A DNA stretch of 64,000 nucleotides from contig NZ_JACLZF010000002.1 of NCBI RefSeq assembly GCF_014243345.1, forward strand, positions 372,001 through 436,000, in the 5' to 3' direction. The notes below the pieces were generated by a model. It was not told the origin of the DNA and did not search any database. It saw nothing but the letters and a program-made list of their open reading frames with translations. The first letter of the stretch is position 1, and each line of letters begins with the position of its first letter. Shown piece by piece: positions 26,545 through 34,881 of this stretch. The stretch is from Robiginitalea sp. SC105. Its GTDB lineage: Bacteria > Bacteroidota > Bacteroidia > Flavobacteriales > Flavobacteriaceae. The position numbers were made by a program, and so were the translations under genes.

Positions 26545-26580
26545 GGATTTTTCACAATTTGAGAATCACAAATCAATGTG

Positions 26581-27372
26581 CTATTTGTACGAACTGATTT
26601 CGGTCTCGATTTCTTCAAGTACGCGACGGGCCATTGTCCTGCCTTTGATGGCTCCCGTCAATCTCCAACTGGCATTGTCCTTAACCTCCCTGAGCCGGAC
26701 AACCAGGGCGGGATCATTTTTTATAAAGGCAATCGGATCCCTTAACCCAGGGATGTCACTCATAAGAAAACTATAGGTGTCCCTGATATAATCATTTAAG
26801 TCCTGGAGACTTGAATTAGATATCCCATCACTCCCAAAGTGCCAATCAAGGGCACTGTAGTAGTCGCTTAACAGGTTTTTCAATTTTTGGTTCTTAAGCT
26901 GGGAATAGGATCCCGTGCTCTTGAATTCCTCCATGGCATAATCATGGATAATCATGGCGCGGGGCCTGTTTATCCATGTAAATGTTTTTTGGTTAAATTC
27001 CAGGTTAAACGTATCGGGGATCGCGCCATTCCATATCCGCTGACTATTCAAGTTTCCTGCAATGGTGTCTGCCTCATGGGTGTCAACGTTGATCAGTCTC
27101 AGCAAGTGCTGTAATGATATCAACCGGAATTCATTGTTGCCCTCAATCTCCCTCAGTAGTTCATCATCTTTTATTATGGCATCCGCAAGGTTTTCGAGAT
27201 TTAACTTTATTTCTGTACGATTGATTTTCTCTTCATTCCAATTATTGATCTGTAAAGCAATCAAAATCCCAATAACCACCAACATAATCTCACCAATGGC
27301 ATAGAGCAGGTACTTGCTGAATTTGCCATCAGTCAAGAGTATTATGCGGATTTGTCTGAAGAATTTTATCAT
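26581..27372 (-). CDS. DUF6090 family membrane protein
   Basis: 263 residues from Met at 27372 (MIKFFRQIRIILLTDGKF); an earlier Met at 27417 precedes non-conserved residues. The conserved segment continues as SKYLLYAIGEIMLVVIGILI and ALQINNWNEEKI, then a variable helical domain ending EIETEISSYK. The start is 16 bp from the stop of the next upstream DUF6090 gene, so the three minus-strand genes likely form one operon. Function unknown. Confidence 0.8.
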   Translation of the reverse strand: MIKFFRQIRIILLTDGKFSKYLLYAIGEIMLVVIGILIALQINNWNEEKINRTEIKLNLENLADAIIKDDELLREIEGNNEFRLISLQHLLRLINVDTHEADTIAGNLNSQRIWNGAIPDTFNLEFNQKTFTWINRPRAMIIHDYAMEEFKSTGSYSQLKNQKLKNLLSDYYSALDWHFGSDGISNSSLQDLNDYIRDTYSFLMSDIPGLRDPIAFIKNDPALVVRLREVKDNASWRLTGAIKGRTMARRVLEEIETEISSYK

Positions 27373-27388
27373 CAATTTTTCATGATTT

Positions 27389-28132
27389 TTAATTTGATCC
27401 TGGCAATTTAGTGTCAATCAGAGCAATCAGCTTATCAGCTTGTTCTATTTTAACTGTCAATTCTTCAATGTAGCCTCGACGGTAGCCGAAGGATCTTTGA
27501 AGCGCATTTCTTACCCCTCTATTCTTATAGATTTCCATAAAGTCGAAATCAACCTTAGGGGCACTTGGGTCTATTTGGTTGTAATCTACATTCGGATGAA
27601 CCTGAAGAATTTCCAGTTGTTGCAATGTTTCGCCCAGTTTGGTAATAGCAGCGTTAATCTCCTGGGTTTCCTGAAGATATGTCAGGAATTGACGATTCAA
27701 TTCTTTGTCGATTCTGTCAATTGTGCCCTGTGCAATTACCAAATCATTCCGGTTGACATTTTTATCGATAGGGCTGAATATTTGAAATCGACTCAGGGCT
27801 GCAACGATTTCCCGATGTTCATCTGAAGTTAGCGCTGGCGAACCCCTGTCGAAAAGCGCTATGGTATTTTTAATGTTGTCATTTATGCTTTGATATTCCG
27901 ACCTTCTTTCGGTAAGGGCAGTGAGGTCCACGGTCAACTCAACCTTCAGGTTGTTCAGAAATTCCGTGTCCTGATTATGGGTTTTTCTGAACTCATTCCA
28001 GTTGTCAACCTGAAAGGCTATCAAAATGCCAATAACCACCAGCAATACCTCGCCTACCGCATACAACAAGTACTTGCTGAACCGGTTTCCGGCAAGGAGG
28101 CGTTGACGGATTTGGCGGAAGAAGCGGAACAT
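27389..28132 (-). CDS. DUF6090 family membrane protein
   Basis: 247 residues from Met at 28132 (MFRFFRQIRQRLLAGNRF); the longer frame to 28195 includes an extra 21 residues without family character. Conserved part: SKYLLYAVGEVLLVVIGILI and AFQVDNWNEFRK. The variable part has long charged helices (HNQDTEFLNNLKVEL ... QEINAAITKLGETLQQLEI). First gene of the minus-strand DUF6090 trio. Its leader lacks the GAGGT half of the hairpin seen in other copies. Function unknown. Confidence 0.8.
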   Translation of the reverse strand: MFRFFRQIRQRLLAGNRFSKYLLYAVGEVLLVVIGILIAFQVDNWNEFRKTHNQDTEFLNNLKVELTVDLTALTERRSEYQSINDNIKNTIALFDRGSPALTSDEHREIVAALSRFQIFSPIDKNVNRNDLVIAQGTIDRIDKELNRQFLTYLQETQEINAAITKLGETLQQLEILQVHPNVDYNQIDPSAPKVDFDFMEIYKNRGVRNALQRSFGYRRGYIEELTVKIEQADKLIALIDTKLPGSN

Positions 28133-28161
28133 GGTTGAGGTTGGTTGTTTTAACAAATTAC
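28133..28161 (-). promoter_or_regulatory. DUF6090 leader, hairpin half missing
   Basis: Read on the minus strand it contains GTAATTTG and then ACCAACCTCAACC before the ATG, as in the other copies, but GTTAAAACA replaces the GAGGT arm, so the usual hairpin cannot form. Confidence 0.55.
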
Positions 28162-28307
28162 GAAAAAGAAGGGTTATTACCTTATTTGGAGTCAAGAGAC
28201 TCCTATCGACATCTTGCCCTTGGATATCCCTTTTTGGCTATTTAATGCGGAAAGTGGTATTTTGAATGAAATAGGGGGTTTTCCCTCCCGGCTATAACCG
28301 CCCCATT

Positions 28308-28472
28308 ATGGCTTCTAAAAAGCACGATATGAGAAATTTGCTTCTGATTGTACTGGTTGTGGTGGCCCTGGCCATGATTTACCTCTCCGTTCGTTTGGAT
28401 GCCCTGCCTCCCGGCCTCACAGGGGTTGGATTTATTGTAATTGCTATTTTATTCAGACAGCAGAAGACGTAA
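28308..28472 (+). CDS. Small membrane protein
   Basis: 54 residues from ATG at 28308 (or 47 from 28329): basic MASKKHDMRN, helix LLLIVLVVVALAMIYLSV, a loop with PPGLTG, and a second helix VGFIVIAILF ending RQQKT. Two transmembrane segments are likely. It is divergent from the DUF6090 trio. Family not recognised. Confidence 0.5.
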   Translation: MASKKHDMRNLLLIVLVVVALAMIYLSVRLDALPPGLTGVGFIVIAILFRQQKT

Positions 28473-28589
28473 ATATTTACAACCAAGCTTATCAGGCCTT
28501 TTTGCTCTAAGTTTTAGGCAGCAGGTCCATTTCCCTTACCGCATACAGCAATATTGTTGAATTGCCGGGGGTTTATGTTCAGGAATGTC

Positions 28590-29126
28590 CTATTTAGTTA
28601 GAGTTAGAATTATTTCCACAGAAAGTACTACATCGGGCGTTTGAGGATCATCATCCAGGTCCTCCGGGCTGCTCTCGGAGATCGTTGCACTCCAGGTAGT
28701 ATTTGAAATGGAATTGATGGTCATGACGGTGCTATCAGTGCCTTCGATTAGCGTTAATGTCTTTTCATCCGCACTTAGGCTCCAGGTGCCGCTTGTGGAC
28801 CTATCACCAAAATTTGACACATATGTGTTATCGGATTTAAAGGTAATTGTGCCTGATACATCCGATTCTAACAAGGCTTCAAAAATTTCATATTGAACTT
28901 CTGCTTCAGAAGCAGAAATCCCTTCCACCTCGACCAGATATTCAACGAGTGATTGAGACCCTACCAAAATATTAAAGTCAAAGCTCGTAACGGACCAAGT
29001 ACCGACTAACAATTCCTTCGTACTCAAGTTGCCGTTATCGCCGTCATCATCCTTATTACAGCTCGTAAAGCCGATTAGAATAGTGATGATAAAAAACCGG
29101 AACAGGATATTGCCTAATTTTTTCAT
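28590..29126 (-). CDS. Lipocalin-like lipoprotein
   Basis: 178 residues. Lipoprotein signal with lipobox GFTSC (Cys near residue 23), then an Asp/Asn-rich linker (NKDDDGDNGN). The mature domain begins LVGTWSVTSFDF and has strands GTITFKSDNTYVSNFGDRST, SGTWSLSADEKTLTLI and TWSATISESS, the pattern of flavobacterial lipocalin-like domains. It is likely a surface or periplasmic small-molecule-binding lipoprotein. The gene is AT-richer than the core. Confidence 0.7.
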   Translation of the reverse strand: MKKLGNILFRFFIITILIGFTSCNKDDDGDNGNLSTKELLVGTWSVTSFDFNILVGSQSLVEYLVEVEGISASEAEVQYEIFEALLESDVSGTITFKSDNTYVSNFGDRSTSGTWSLSADEKTLTLIEGTDSTVMTINSISNTTWSATISESSPEDLDDDPQTPDVVLSVEIILTLTK

Positions 29127-29451
29127 AGCGCATAGTTTTTAACTCCAAATGATTTCCTTACTTATACTTTATGGGATGTACGCCACAAGGTATTTTGAAA
29201 TGTGAAGCGGGGAAATGACCGGCATCATATGGGGGTTGAAATGCTCTTGCAGACCAAAATAGTTTATTAGCAAAATGCGCGACCTATTCAAGGTTCCGGG
29301 TTTAGCGGGCTTTTTCATTTAGACTACGGAGCTTCACAGGATTATGAGCGAAGCGAGTACTTCCGGCATTATCATTTAAAGCAGGTGCATTTCCAAAAAC
29401 ATTTATTTCAGCTTACAACAGGTAACCTTACTTATAAAATGCCTCTTTTTC
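29127..29451. other. Intergenic stretch without a gene
   Basis: No credible coding frame in about 325 bp. It is AT-rich, and the last part is upstream of a DUF6090 leader. Confidence 0.45.
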
Positions 29452-29481
29452 GTAATTTGATGAAGTAACCAACCTGAACCT
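29452..29481 (+). promoter_or_regulatory. DUF6090 leader (variant hairpin)
   Basis: Conserved GTAATTTGATGAAGTAACC element followed by AACCTGAACC. Relative to the majority (TGAGGT / ACCTCA) the arms are GAAGT and ACCTG, so pairing is disrupted. Confidence 0.55.
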
Positions 29482-30228
29482 ATGCTTCGCTTTTTCCGCC
29501 AACTTCGTCAACAACTCCTCACCGAGAACCGGTTCAGCAAATATTTGCTGTATGCGCTTGGCGAGATCTTACTAGTGGTTATTGGAATCCTGTTGGCACT
29601 TCAAATTGATAATTGGAACGAAGAACAAAAGGACCGGCGCACAGAACTTGGAATAATTAAGAATCTGAAGGAGGAATTTCAGGTGAACTTATTGGAGTTG
29701 GATGGCGTTCTTGAGGGATTGAATACGACCAAAGAGGCTAATGTTCAACTTATGGGATTCTTCGGTAAACCAGTGGATGAGCTGAATTTAATCAATATTG
29801 ACAGCGTAATGTATTTATCTGTTGAATTTCAGCGTTTTATTCCTGCCCAGAACGCCCTTACAGACTTACTTCAATCCGGCAGGCTGCAGTTGATCACCAA
29901 TGAAAGCCTTAAGAATCTACTTTATGATTGGTCCCGGATATTAAGCCAGGCAGATGAATCCTATTCCGGGATAGATCAAAAATTGGAAGTGGATATTTTG
30001 CCCTTTCTGACTCCCCTTTACCCTTTGAAAGACATAGATATGTACGGTCCCCTTGAATGGAAATATCCAAGCCGCCTTCCCAACAACAAGCTGGAGGTGT
30101 TTGCGCAAATTGAATATGAAAGTATCGTGGACGATATGTTATATCGCTTGGTTCGGCACGAAAAGGATTTGGAAAAGGCACGGACAATTTTGATAGATAT
30201 TCTAGGCATAATCGAAAACCAAAAATAA
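29482..30228 (+). CDS. DUF6090 family membrane protein
   Basis: 248 residues. Conserved N terminus MLRFFRQLRQQLLTENRF, SKYLLYALGEILLVVIGILL and ALQIDNWNEEQK. The remainder is a variable helical domain with ELDGVLEGLNTTKEANVQL and RLPNNKLEVFAQIEYE. Single N-terminal membrane helix, C-terminal domain probably periplasmic. Preceded by the family leader at 29452. Function unknown. Confidence 0.8.
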   Translation: MLRFFRQLRQQLLTENRFSKYLLYALGEILLVVIGILLALQIDNWNEEQKDRRTELGIIKNLKEEFQVNLLELDGVLEGLNTTKEANVQLMGFFGKPVDELNLINIDSVMYLSVEFQRFIPAQNALTDLLQSGRLQLITNESLKNLLYDWSRILSQADESYSGIDQKLEVDILPFLTPLYPLKDIDMYGPLEWKYPSRLPNNKLEVFAQIEYESIVDDMLYRLVRHEKDLEKARTILIDILGIIENQK

Positions 30229-30330
30229 ATGGTTTCTTCCCGAAACCGGAGCTGAATTATTTAGGAATCGTGGGCAGCACAATTAGACATTACGATTCGG
30301 ACCCATAAACCCCATACGCATCACACTGAA

Positions 30331-30528
30331 CACCGAATCAGCAAATACCCACTGTATACGATAGCCTTGATTTTTGACGCCGCTTTACTCGTTCTTTTTT
30401 CTTTTTGCTCCTCTTCCGATGATTTTGACTCGGATCCACCAATTCCTGAAACGAAATTTGAAACTTTTTACAATGATAGCCTTACAACTGATCCAGATCC
30501 GGATCACAGGGTGTATGAAAACAATTAG
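30331..30528 (+). pseudogene. Chimeric remnant: DUF6090 N-terminal piece joined to a lipoprotein-like tail
   Basis: The frame starts with HRISKYPLYTIA, a decayed copy of the DUF6090 NRFSKYLLYAIG segment, and continues without a stop into a lipoprotein-like stretch (LLVLFSFCSSSDDFDSDPP) and ends YENN. No ATG start exists in frame, so it is probably not expressed. It shows a recombination joint inside a DUF6090 gene. Confidence 0.5.
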
Positions 30529-30642
30529 ATTAGGTTTTATCCATGCAGGTGATGGAAACCTATTTAATTGAAATCCAAACCTAACTCGCTGATTATTGGT
30601 GCCTTCTAAGGGAGAGAGAATCAATATGGGTATATTTGTTAA

Positions 30643-31365
30643 CTACCACTCCAAACTATTTGCCTGTGCTGTGAACCTGAGCCGATCTACTAATTCGTCT
30701 CTTTGCTCATATGTGAGTCCAATCGTTGGGATTGTCCTGAGTACCCTCACCTTGATTTCGGCGGGCTTGGTATAAACTGACTTGTAGGGCAAGGATTGGT
30801 AGGTGCCCTCTATGATAAATGGAACTATGTCGGACTGACTCTTTATCGCCATCACGACAGGGCCTTTTTTATATACATTGAGCTTCCCGTCCCTGGATCG
30901 CTTACCCTCTATGGAAATAACCATATTGCCCCCCTTTTGTAAAAATGTGTTGGCTCGGTTCAGCGTGTTTTTTGCTTGCGTAGACCATTGCCGGATAATC
31001 ACAAAGTTGGCAAGAGCCAAAAACCAGCCTAATACGGGGTAAAGAGCAAATTCAATATTGATTATGCCTCTCAGTTTATGGACAGGTAGGGTAGGCACAA
31101 TCAGTGAGTCCAAAAAACTGCTTTGATTCAGAAGTACAAACACCATATTTCCATTAGTTTTTATACTGCTGTCTTCAAATTCAAAATGTATCTTCAGTCC
31201 AAAGAATCTGAAGTAAAGGTGGAGGTAACTTTTGAAAATGCGTATCGCTTTCCAAAGGTCAAACAATCGGATAAATGCTGCCAGCACAAAGAAGAATACC
31301 CCAAGAATGCAGAATGCAATTAGTTTTAGTATATACCATGTTGTCGAAATAATTTTCATGTACAT
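30643..31365 (-). CDS. 1-acyl-glycerol-3-phosphate acyltransferase-like protein with altered active site
   Basis: 240 residues (start at 31365 or 31359) with N-terminal membrane helix KLIAFCILGVFFFVLAAF. The lysophosphatidate acyltransferase blocks are recognisable: LLNQSSFLDSLIVP (block I), the region around NFVIIRQWSTQA, SIEGKRSRDGKL (block III) and VPFIIEGTY (block IV). The family block I is NHxSxxD; here the catalytic His is Gln81, and block III EGTRS reads EGKRS. If the sequence is correct, acyl transfer should be impaired. It would act at the inner membrane. Gene is AT-rich and lies within the accessory region. Confidence 0.7.
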   Translation of the reverse strand: MYMKIISTTWYILKLIAFCILGVFFFVLAAFIRLFDLWKAIRIFKSYLHLYFRFFGLKIHFEFEDSSIKTNGNMVFVLLNQSSFLDSLIVPTLPVHKLRGIINIEFALYPVLGWFLALANFVIIRQWSTQAKNTLNRANTFLQKGGNMVISIEGKRSRDGKLNVYKKGPVVMAIKSQSDIVPFIIEGTYQSLPYKSVYTKPAEIKVRVLRTIPTIGLTYEQRDELVDRLRFTAQANSLEW

Positions 31366-31409
31366 GGTTTTATTCTCAACTAATACTCGCCCTTTTAAAA
31401 CAACAACAC

Positions 31410-31457
31410 TCAGTTCACTGATAAAGTAAATCGGAACCGGTGGAAGAAGCGGAGCAT
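31410..31457 (-). pseudogene. DUF6090 5' remnant
   Basis: Minus-strand ATG at 31457 gives MLRFFHRFRF, then FTLSVN and a stop after 15 codons. The 5' end matches the family start (MLRFFRQLRQ); the leader is decayed (TTGGTAAACC-like on the plus strand). Marks another truncated copy. Confidence 0.45.
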
Positions 31458-31597
31458 GGGTTAAGGTTGGTAGCCCCTTCGATTAATCAAATTCACCCAA
31501 TGGTTTGCCTGCCAGCTCTTTATCATTTTCCGGCGGATAAAATGGGTACAAAAAAGTTGGTTTGATCCCGTGCATTGCAAATTAAGAGCAGTGCAAT

Positions 31598-31984
31598 TTA
31601 AAGCCCTATCATGGTGTCTTTGAGCGAATAAGCAATATAGAGAACGTCTTTTTTTGATTGTTCGTCAATATGGTGCTTGTCGAGTGCAGACATGATATCA
31701 TCCACCACATTATAGTATTCACTAACACTTATATTCATGCCCCTGTGCGCAGTGGGCATATCCATTCCGGTATATTCTTCAGGCCCTCCGCTACCGGACG
31801 CCAGGAAGTTGATCAGGTGTTGCCTAACTTCCGCAAAATGATTCGGGTCATCCTTCAGGGGTAAAAACCGGGCTTTCACAACCGGGTTGGTCATATGGAG
31901 TTCAATAATGTCATCAACGAGGGCTTCAATGCCACTGGCCCCGCCGAGTCGCTCATAAAGTGATTTTTGGTTGGTTGTTTCCAT
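31598..31984 (-). CDS. Truncated haemoglobin (group I-like)
   Basis: 128 residues. Truncated haemoglobin features: SLYERLGGASGIEALVDDII at the start, a central FAEVRQHLINFLA helix, and GMDMPTAHRGMNISVSEYYN with the proximal His (TAHRGM). The GG motif near the AB/EF corners is present (RLGGASG, SGSGGPEEYTG). It binds haem and probably scavenges NO or O2 in the cytoplasm; specific role unknown. Length fits group I proteins (about 120). Confidence 0.85.
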   Translation of the reverse strand: METTNQKSLYERLGGASGIEALVDDIIELHMTNPVVKARFLPLKDDPNHFAEVRQHLINFLASGSGGPEEYTGMDMPTAHRGMNISVSEYYNVVDDIMSALDKHHIDEQSKKDVLYIAYSLKDTMIGL

Positions 31985-32292
31985 GATTAACGTATAGTTG
32001 GTTGTTTAATGTGTTATTGAAGATAGTGATTTGTTGACGATTTGTGATCCTTCTTGAAATGCCTTTTTCGTTGGATTGCATCGTTTAAATCAGTTGGATT
32101 ACGTCGTTTACATTAGTTCGATCTTCATAAAGGGCACCAAGTTATTTGTGTGCATGCGGTATGCCCCCATTTCGTCGGCAATTGGTGCCGGCCCGGACTT
32201 TTTCATTGCTTTTTGTATCTTAAGAGGATGCAATCCCATCCAGAAAAAATCATCCGGTCTATTTGTCTGACGCGCAAGCGTGGTATCCGGGT
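31985..32292. other. Intergenic stretch; one doubtful small frame
   Basis: A minus-strand frame at 32108-32239 (MGLHPLKIQKAMKKSG ... VPFMKIELM, 43 codons) has protein-like content but no leader or homologue I recognise. Otherwise nothing. Confidence 0.3.
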
Positions 32293-33201
32293 ATGCCTGC
32301 CATGAGACGACCGAAATTTTCACTTGGCAGCTGGGCCTTTTCTTTTGGCCCCTTTGAGAAGGACCCATGGTCTTTCGAAGCGTTTTTAGCATATGCGGCC
32401 CGGGCCGGTTATGATGGGGTCGAGATCAATGGATTCCATCCGCATCCCCACCCGGATGTCTATGATACGGACCAGAAGCGGCGTCAACTCAGGTCAATTG
32501 TTGCCGCGCATGGCCTGGGTATTTCCGGATATGCCCCCGATTTTCGCGAGGTCCCGCCGGCACGGGTGGCCCCGTCCGACTACCTGAAGGCCCTTGCGAA
32601 ATCCGTAGCTTTTTGCAACAGCCTGGAAATCGGCGTGGTCCGTGTGGACTCCATAAGCCCGCCGGAGACGTTGGAGGCCAATGAATACAAGAGAAGGTTT
32701 GAACGATTGGCAACGACCTGGCGGGCGGCTGCCGATCTGTGCGCCTCGGGGGGTGTACTCCTGGTGTGGGAATTCGAGCCGGGTTTCTGGTTGAACAGGC
32801 CGAGCGAGATCGTCGCCTTGGTGGAGCGAGTGGACCATCCGAATTTCAAGGTATTGTTCGATACGAGCCATGCGTACATGTGTTCGGAAACCGGAGCCCG
32901 TCACCCGGGCAAAAGGGAAATCCTCGATGGGGGGATGCTGGAACTGTACGACAGGCTATCAGGAAATATCGGGCACTTCCACCTGATCGATAGCGACGGG
33001 ACCCTGCACGGTGAGGAAACCAGTACCCATGCCCCTTTCGGAACCGGGAAGATCGAATTTGAAAAGGTTCTGGCCGCCATGCGCGGCGATGTTGAAAAGT
33101 TGGAATGGTGGTGCTTTGACTTTTGTTTCTGCCCTACGACCGAACGCGACGCAAGGCGCGCCATCCCCTTTGTGGAGGGCATTTTAAAACAACTTTCATG
33201 A
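32293..33201 (+). CDS. Sugar phosphate isomerase/epimerase (TIM barrel)
   Basis: 302 residues from ATG at 32293 (a second in-frame Met lies at 32302). TIM-barrel xylose-isomerase-like fold: KFSLGSWAFSFG, GYDGVEINGFHPH, LLVWEFEPGFWL with metal-site Glu, VLFDTSHAYMCS (Asp/His of the metal site), IGHFHLIDSDG and KLEWWCFDFCFCP. Members isomerise or epimerise sugars or inositol derivatives. The next gene overlaps by 4 bp (ATGA), so it is translationally coupled to the alpha/beta hydrolase. The GC-rich block 32.3-37 kb differs from the AT-rich island around it. Confidence 0.85.
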   Translation: MPAMRRPKFSLGSWAFSFGPFEKDPWSFEAFLAYAARAGYDGVEINGFHPHPHPDVYDTDQKRRQLRSIVAAHGLGISGYAPDFREVPPARVAPSDYLKALAKSVAFCNSLEIGVVRVDSISPPETLEANEYKRRFERLATTWRAAADLCASGGVLLVWEFEPGFWLNRPSEIVALVERVDHPNFKVLFDTSHAYMCSETGARHPGKREILDGGMLELYDRLSGNIGHFHLIDSDGTLHGEETSTHAPFGTGKIEFEKVLAAMRGDVEKLEWWCFDFCFCPTTERDARRAIPFVEGILKQLS

Positions 33202-33995
33202 ACTACGCGGATAACAACGGGGTCCGGATCGCCTACCAAATCCGGGGTAGGGGGGAACCCCTGGTGCTGCTGATGGGGTTTGGCGCCGACGGGAACGCCT
33301 GGGAATCCCATGTTGCGCGCTATCAGGATCAATTTACGTGCGTGCTGATCGACAACAGGGGAGTCGGGCAGTCGGATCAGCCCGAAGGCCCGTATTCCAC
33401 CGCCATTATGGCCGGGGATGCCGTGGCAGTCATGGAGCAGGAGGGCATCCAAAGGGCGCGGGTCGCGGGCATCTCCATGGGTGGGGCCATTGCACAGCAA
33501 CTTGCGATTTTATATCCCGGTAAGGTCCATAGCCTGGCCCTGATCAGTACCTGGCCCAAATTCAACCGCTATACGCAGACGGTCTATGAAAATCTGAAAA
33601 AGATCCGTCCGGTCTGCCCACCCGATACGTTTATGGAACTGTTGCAATTGTGGATCTACGCTCCGCCGTACTATGAGTCGGGCCGGGAGCGGCTCCGGGC
33701 GGCGCAGTCCGCCGCTGCCAAAGCCCGTCACCCGCAGTCCCGGAAAGGCTTTGAGGGCCAGCTCGATGCCTGTATACAGCACGATACCACCGCCCGGCTC
33801 CGTGAAATTACCGTGCCTACCCTGATTACAGTGGGAGAAAGGGATATCTTCACCCCTCCGGCGTATTCGGAGGAGCTCCACCATAAAATCCGGGGCTCCC
33901 AATTGGAACGTTTTCCCGATGGGAGCCATGTGCATCATTGGGAGGACCTCGAACGGTTTAATGAGTTAACCTTGGCATTCTTTAAAGATACCTGA
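33198..33995 (+). CDS. Alpha/beta hydrolase
   Basis: 265 residues from ATG at 33198, overlapping the isomerase stop (ATGA); a longer frame from 33123 lies inside the isomerase gene and is unlikely. Alpha/beta hydrolase signatures: LVLLMGFGADGNAWESH (oxyanion region), DNRGVGQSDQPEGPY, nucleophile VAGISMGGAIAQQ (Ser93), VPTLITVGERDIFTP with the acid Asp, and the His in PDGSHVHHWED. Cytoplasmic. Probably an esterase or lactonase acting with the neighbouring sugar isomerases (inference). Confidence 0.85.
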   Translation: MNYADNNGVRIAYQIRGRGEPLVLLMGFGADGNAWESHVARYQDQFTCVLIDNRGVGQSDQPEGPYSTAIMAGDAVAVMEQEGIQRARVAGISMGGAIAQQLAILYPGKVHSLALISTWPKFNRYTQTVYENLKKIRPVCPPDTFMELLQLWIYAPPYYESGRERLRAAQSAAAKARHPQSRKGFEGQLDACIQHDTTARLREITVPTLITVGERDIFTPPAYSEELHHKIRGSQLERFPDGSHVHHWEDLERFNELTLAFFKDT

Positions 33996-34033
33996 GATCC
34001 CCGGCAGAAAGAAACAACCAAAAGAGCAAGGGC

Positions 34034-34861
34034 ATGTACCCTATAAAAATAGCATGCGAGACGTATACCTGGCAGATGCCCGGTGAACAGTACAAAGGAA
34101 AGCTGGATCATATCCTGCGCGTCATATCCAAAGCGGGTTTTAGCGGGATCGAACCGGAGACCAGTTTTTTTGGACCCCTGGAAGACCCGGTACGGATGCG
34201 GGAAGCACTGGATGCCTGCGGCCTGGAACTCGCCGCCCTATGCCATGTGGAAGACTGGAGGAACCCGAAGGAATCAGCCGGGGAAGCACATCGGGCCGGA
34301 AAATGGATGGACTTTTTAGCGCACTTCCCGGATACCCTGTACCTTCTGGTTCAAATGCCGGGAAAGGACCGGCAGGATTTAGTGGCGCGGCAGTCAAATG
34401 TGCTCAGCTGCCTGAACGCTATCGGCGCCCGTGCCTCAGCCCGGGGCATCGCCTGCTCCTTCCATCCGAATTCCCCGGCGGGATCCGTATTCCGCACGGC
34501 GGAGGACTATGCCGTCTTGATGGAGGGGCTCCACGCCGGGCCTGTAGGCTATTGTCCGGACGTCGGCCATATTGCCAAAGGCGGGATGGACCCCGTGCAA
34601 ATTCTGTCTGCTTACCGGTCCCTGGTCAACCTGGTGCACTATAAGGATATCCATGCGGATGGACGCTGGGCTCGCACCGGTACCGGGGTGATCGATTTTG
34701 CGGCCATAACCGGGTATTTGAAGGCCACAGGGTACACCGGATGGATTGTGATGGAGGACGAGTGCGACCGGGCGATATCGGATCCGGATGGTTTGACCCT
34801 TGAAGCCGGGAAATATCTCGACGGGACCCTCAAACCTTTGATCGGAAACATGACGCCATAA
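34034..34861 (+). CDS. Sugar phosphate isomerase/epimerase (TIM barrel)
   Basis: 275 residues. A second xylose-isomerase-like TIM barrel: KIACETYTWQMPGEQYKGK, FSGIEPETSFFG, LAALCHVEDWRN, ACSFHPNSPAGSVF, GPVGYCPDVGHIAKGGMDP (Asp/His metal site), LVNLVHYKDIHADG and GWIVMEDECDRAI with Glu. The gene starts 38 bp after the hydrolase and is probably in the same operon. Substrate unknown. Confidence 0.85.
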   Translation: MYPIKIACETYTWQMPGEQYKGKLDHILRVISKAGFSGIEPETSFFGPLEDPVRMREALDACGLELAALCHVEDWRNPKESAGEAHRAGKWMDFLAHFPDTLYLLVQMPGKDRQDLVARQSNVLSCLNAIGARASARGIACSFHPNSPAGSVFRTAEDYAVLMEGLHAGPVGYCPDVGHIAKGGMDPVQILSAYRSLVNLVHYKDIHADGRWARTGTGVIDFAAITGYLKATGYTGWIVMEDECDRAISDPDGLTLEAGKYLDGTLKPLIGNMTP

Positions 34862-34881
34862 CATCGTAAACGCAATATATT

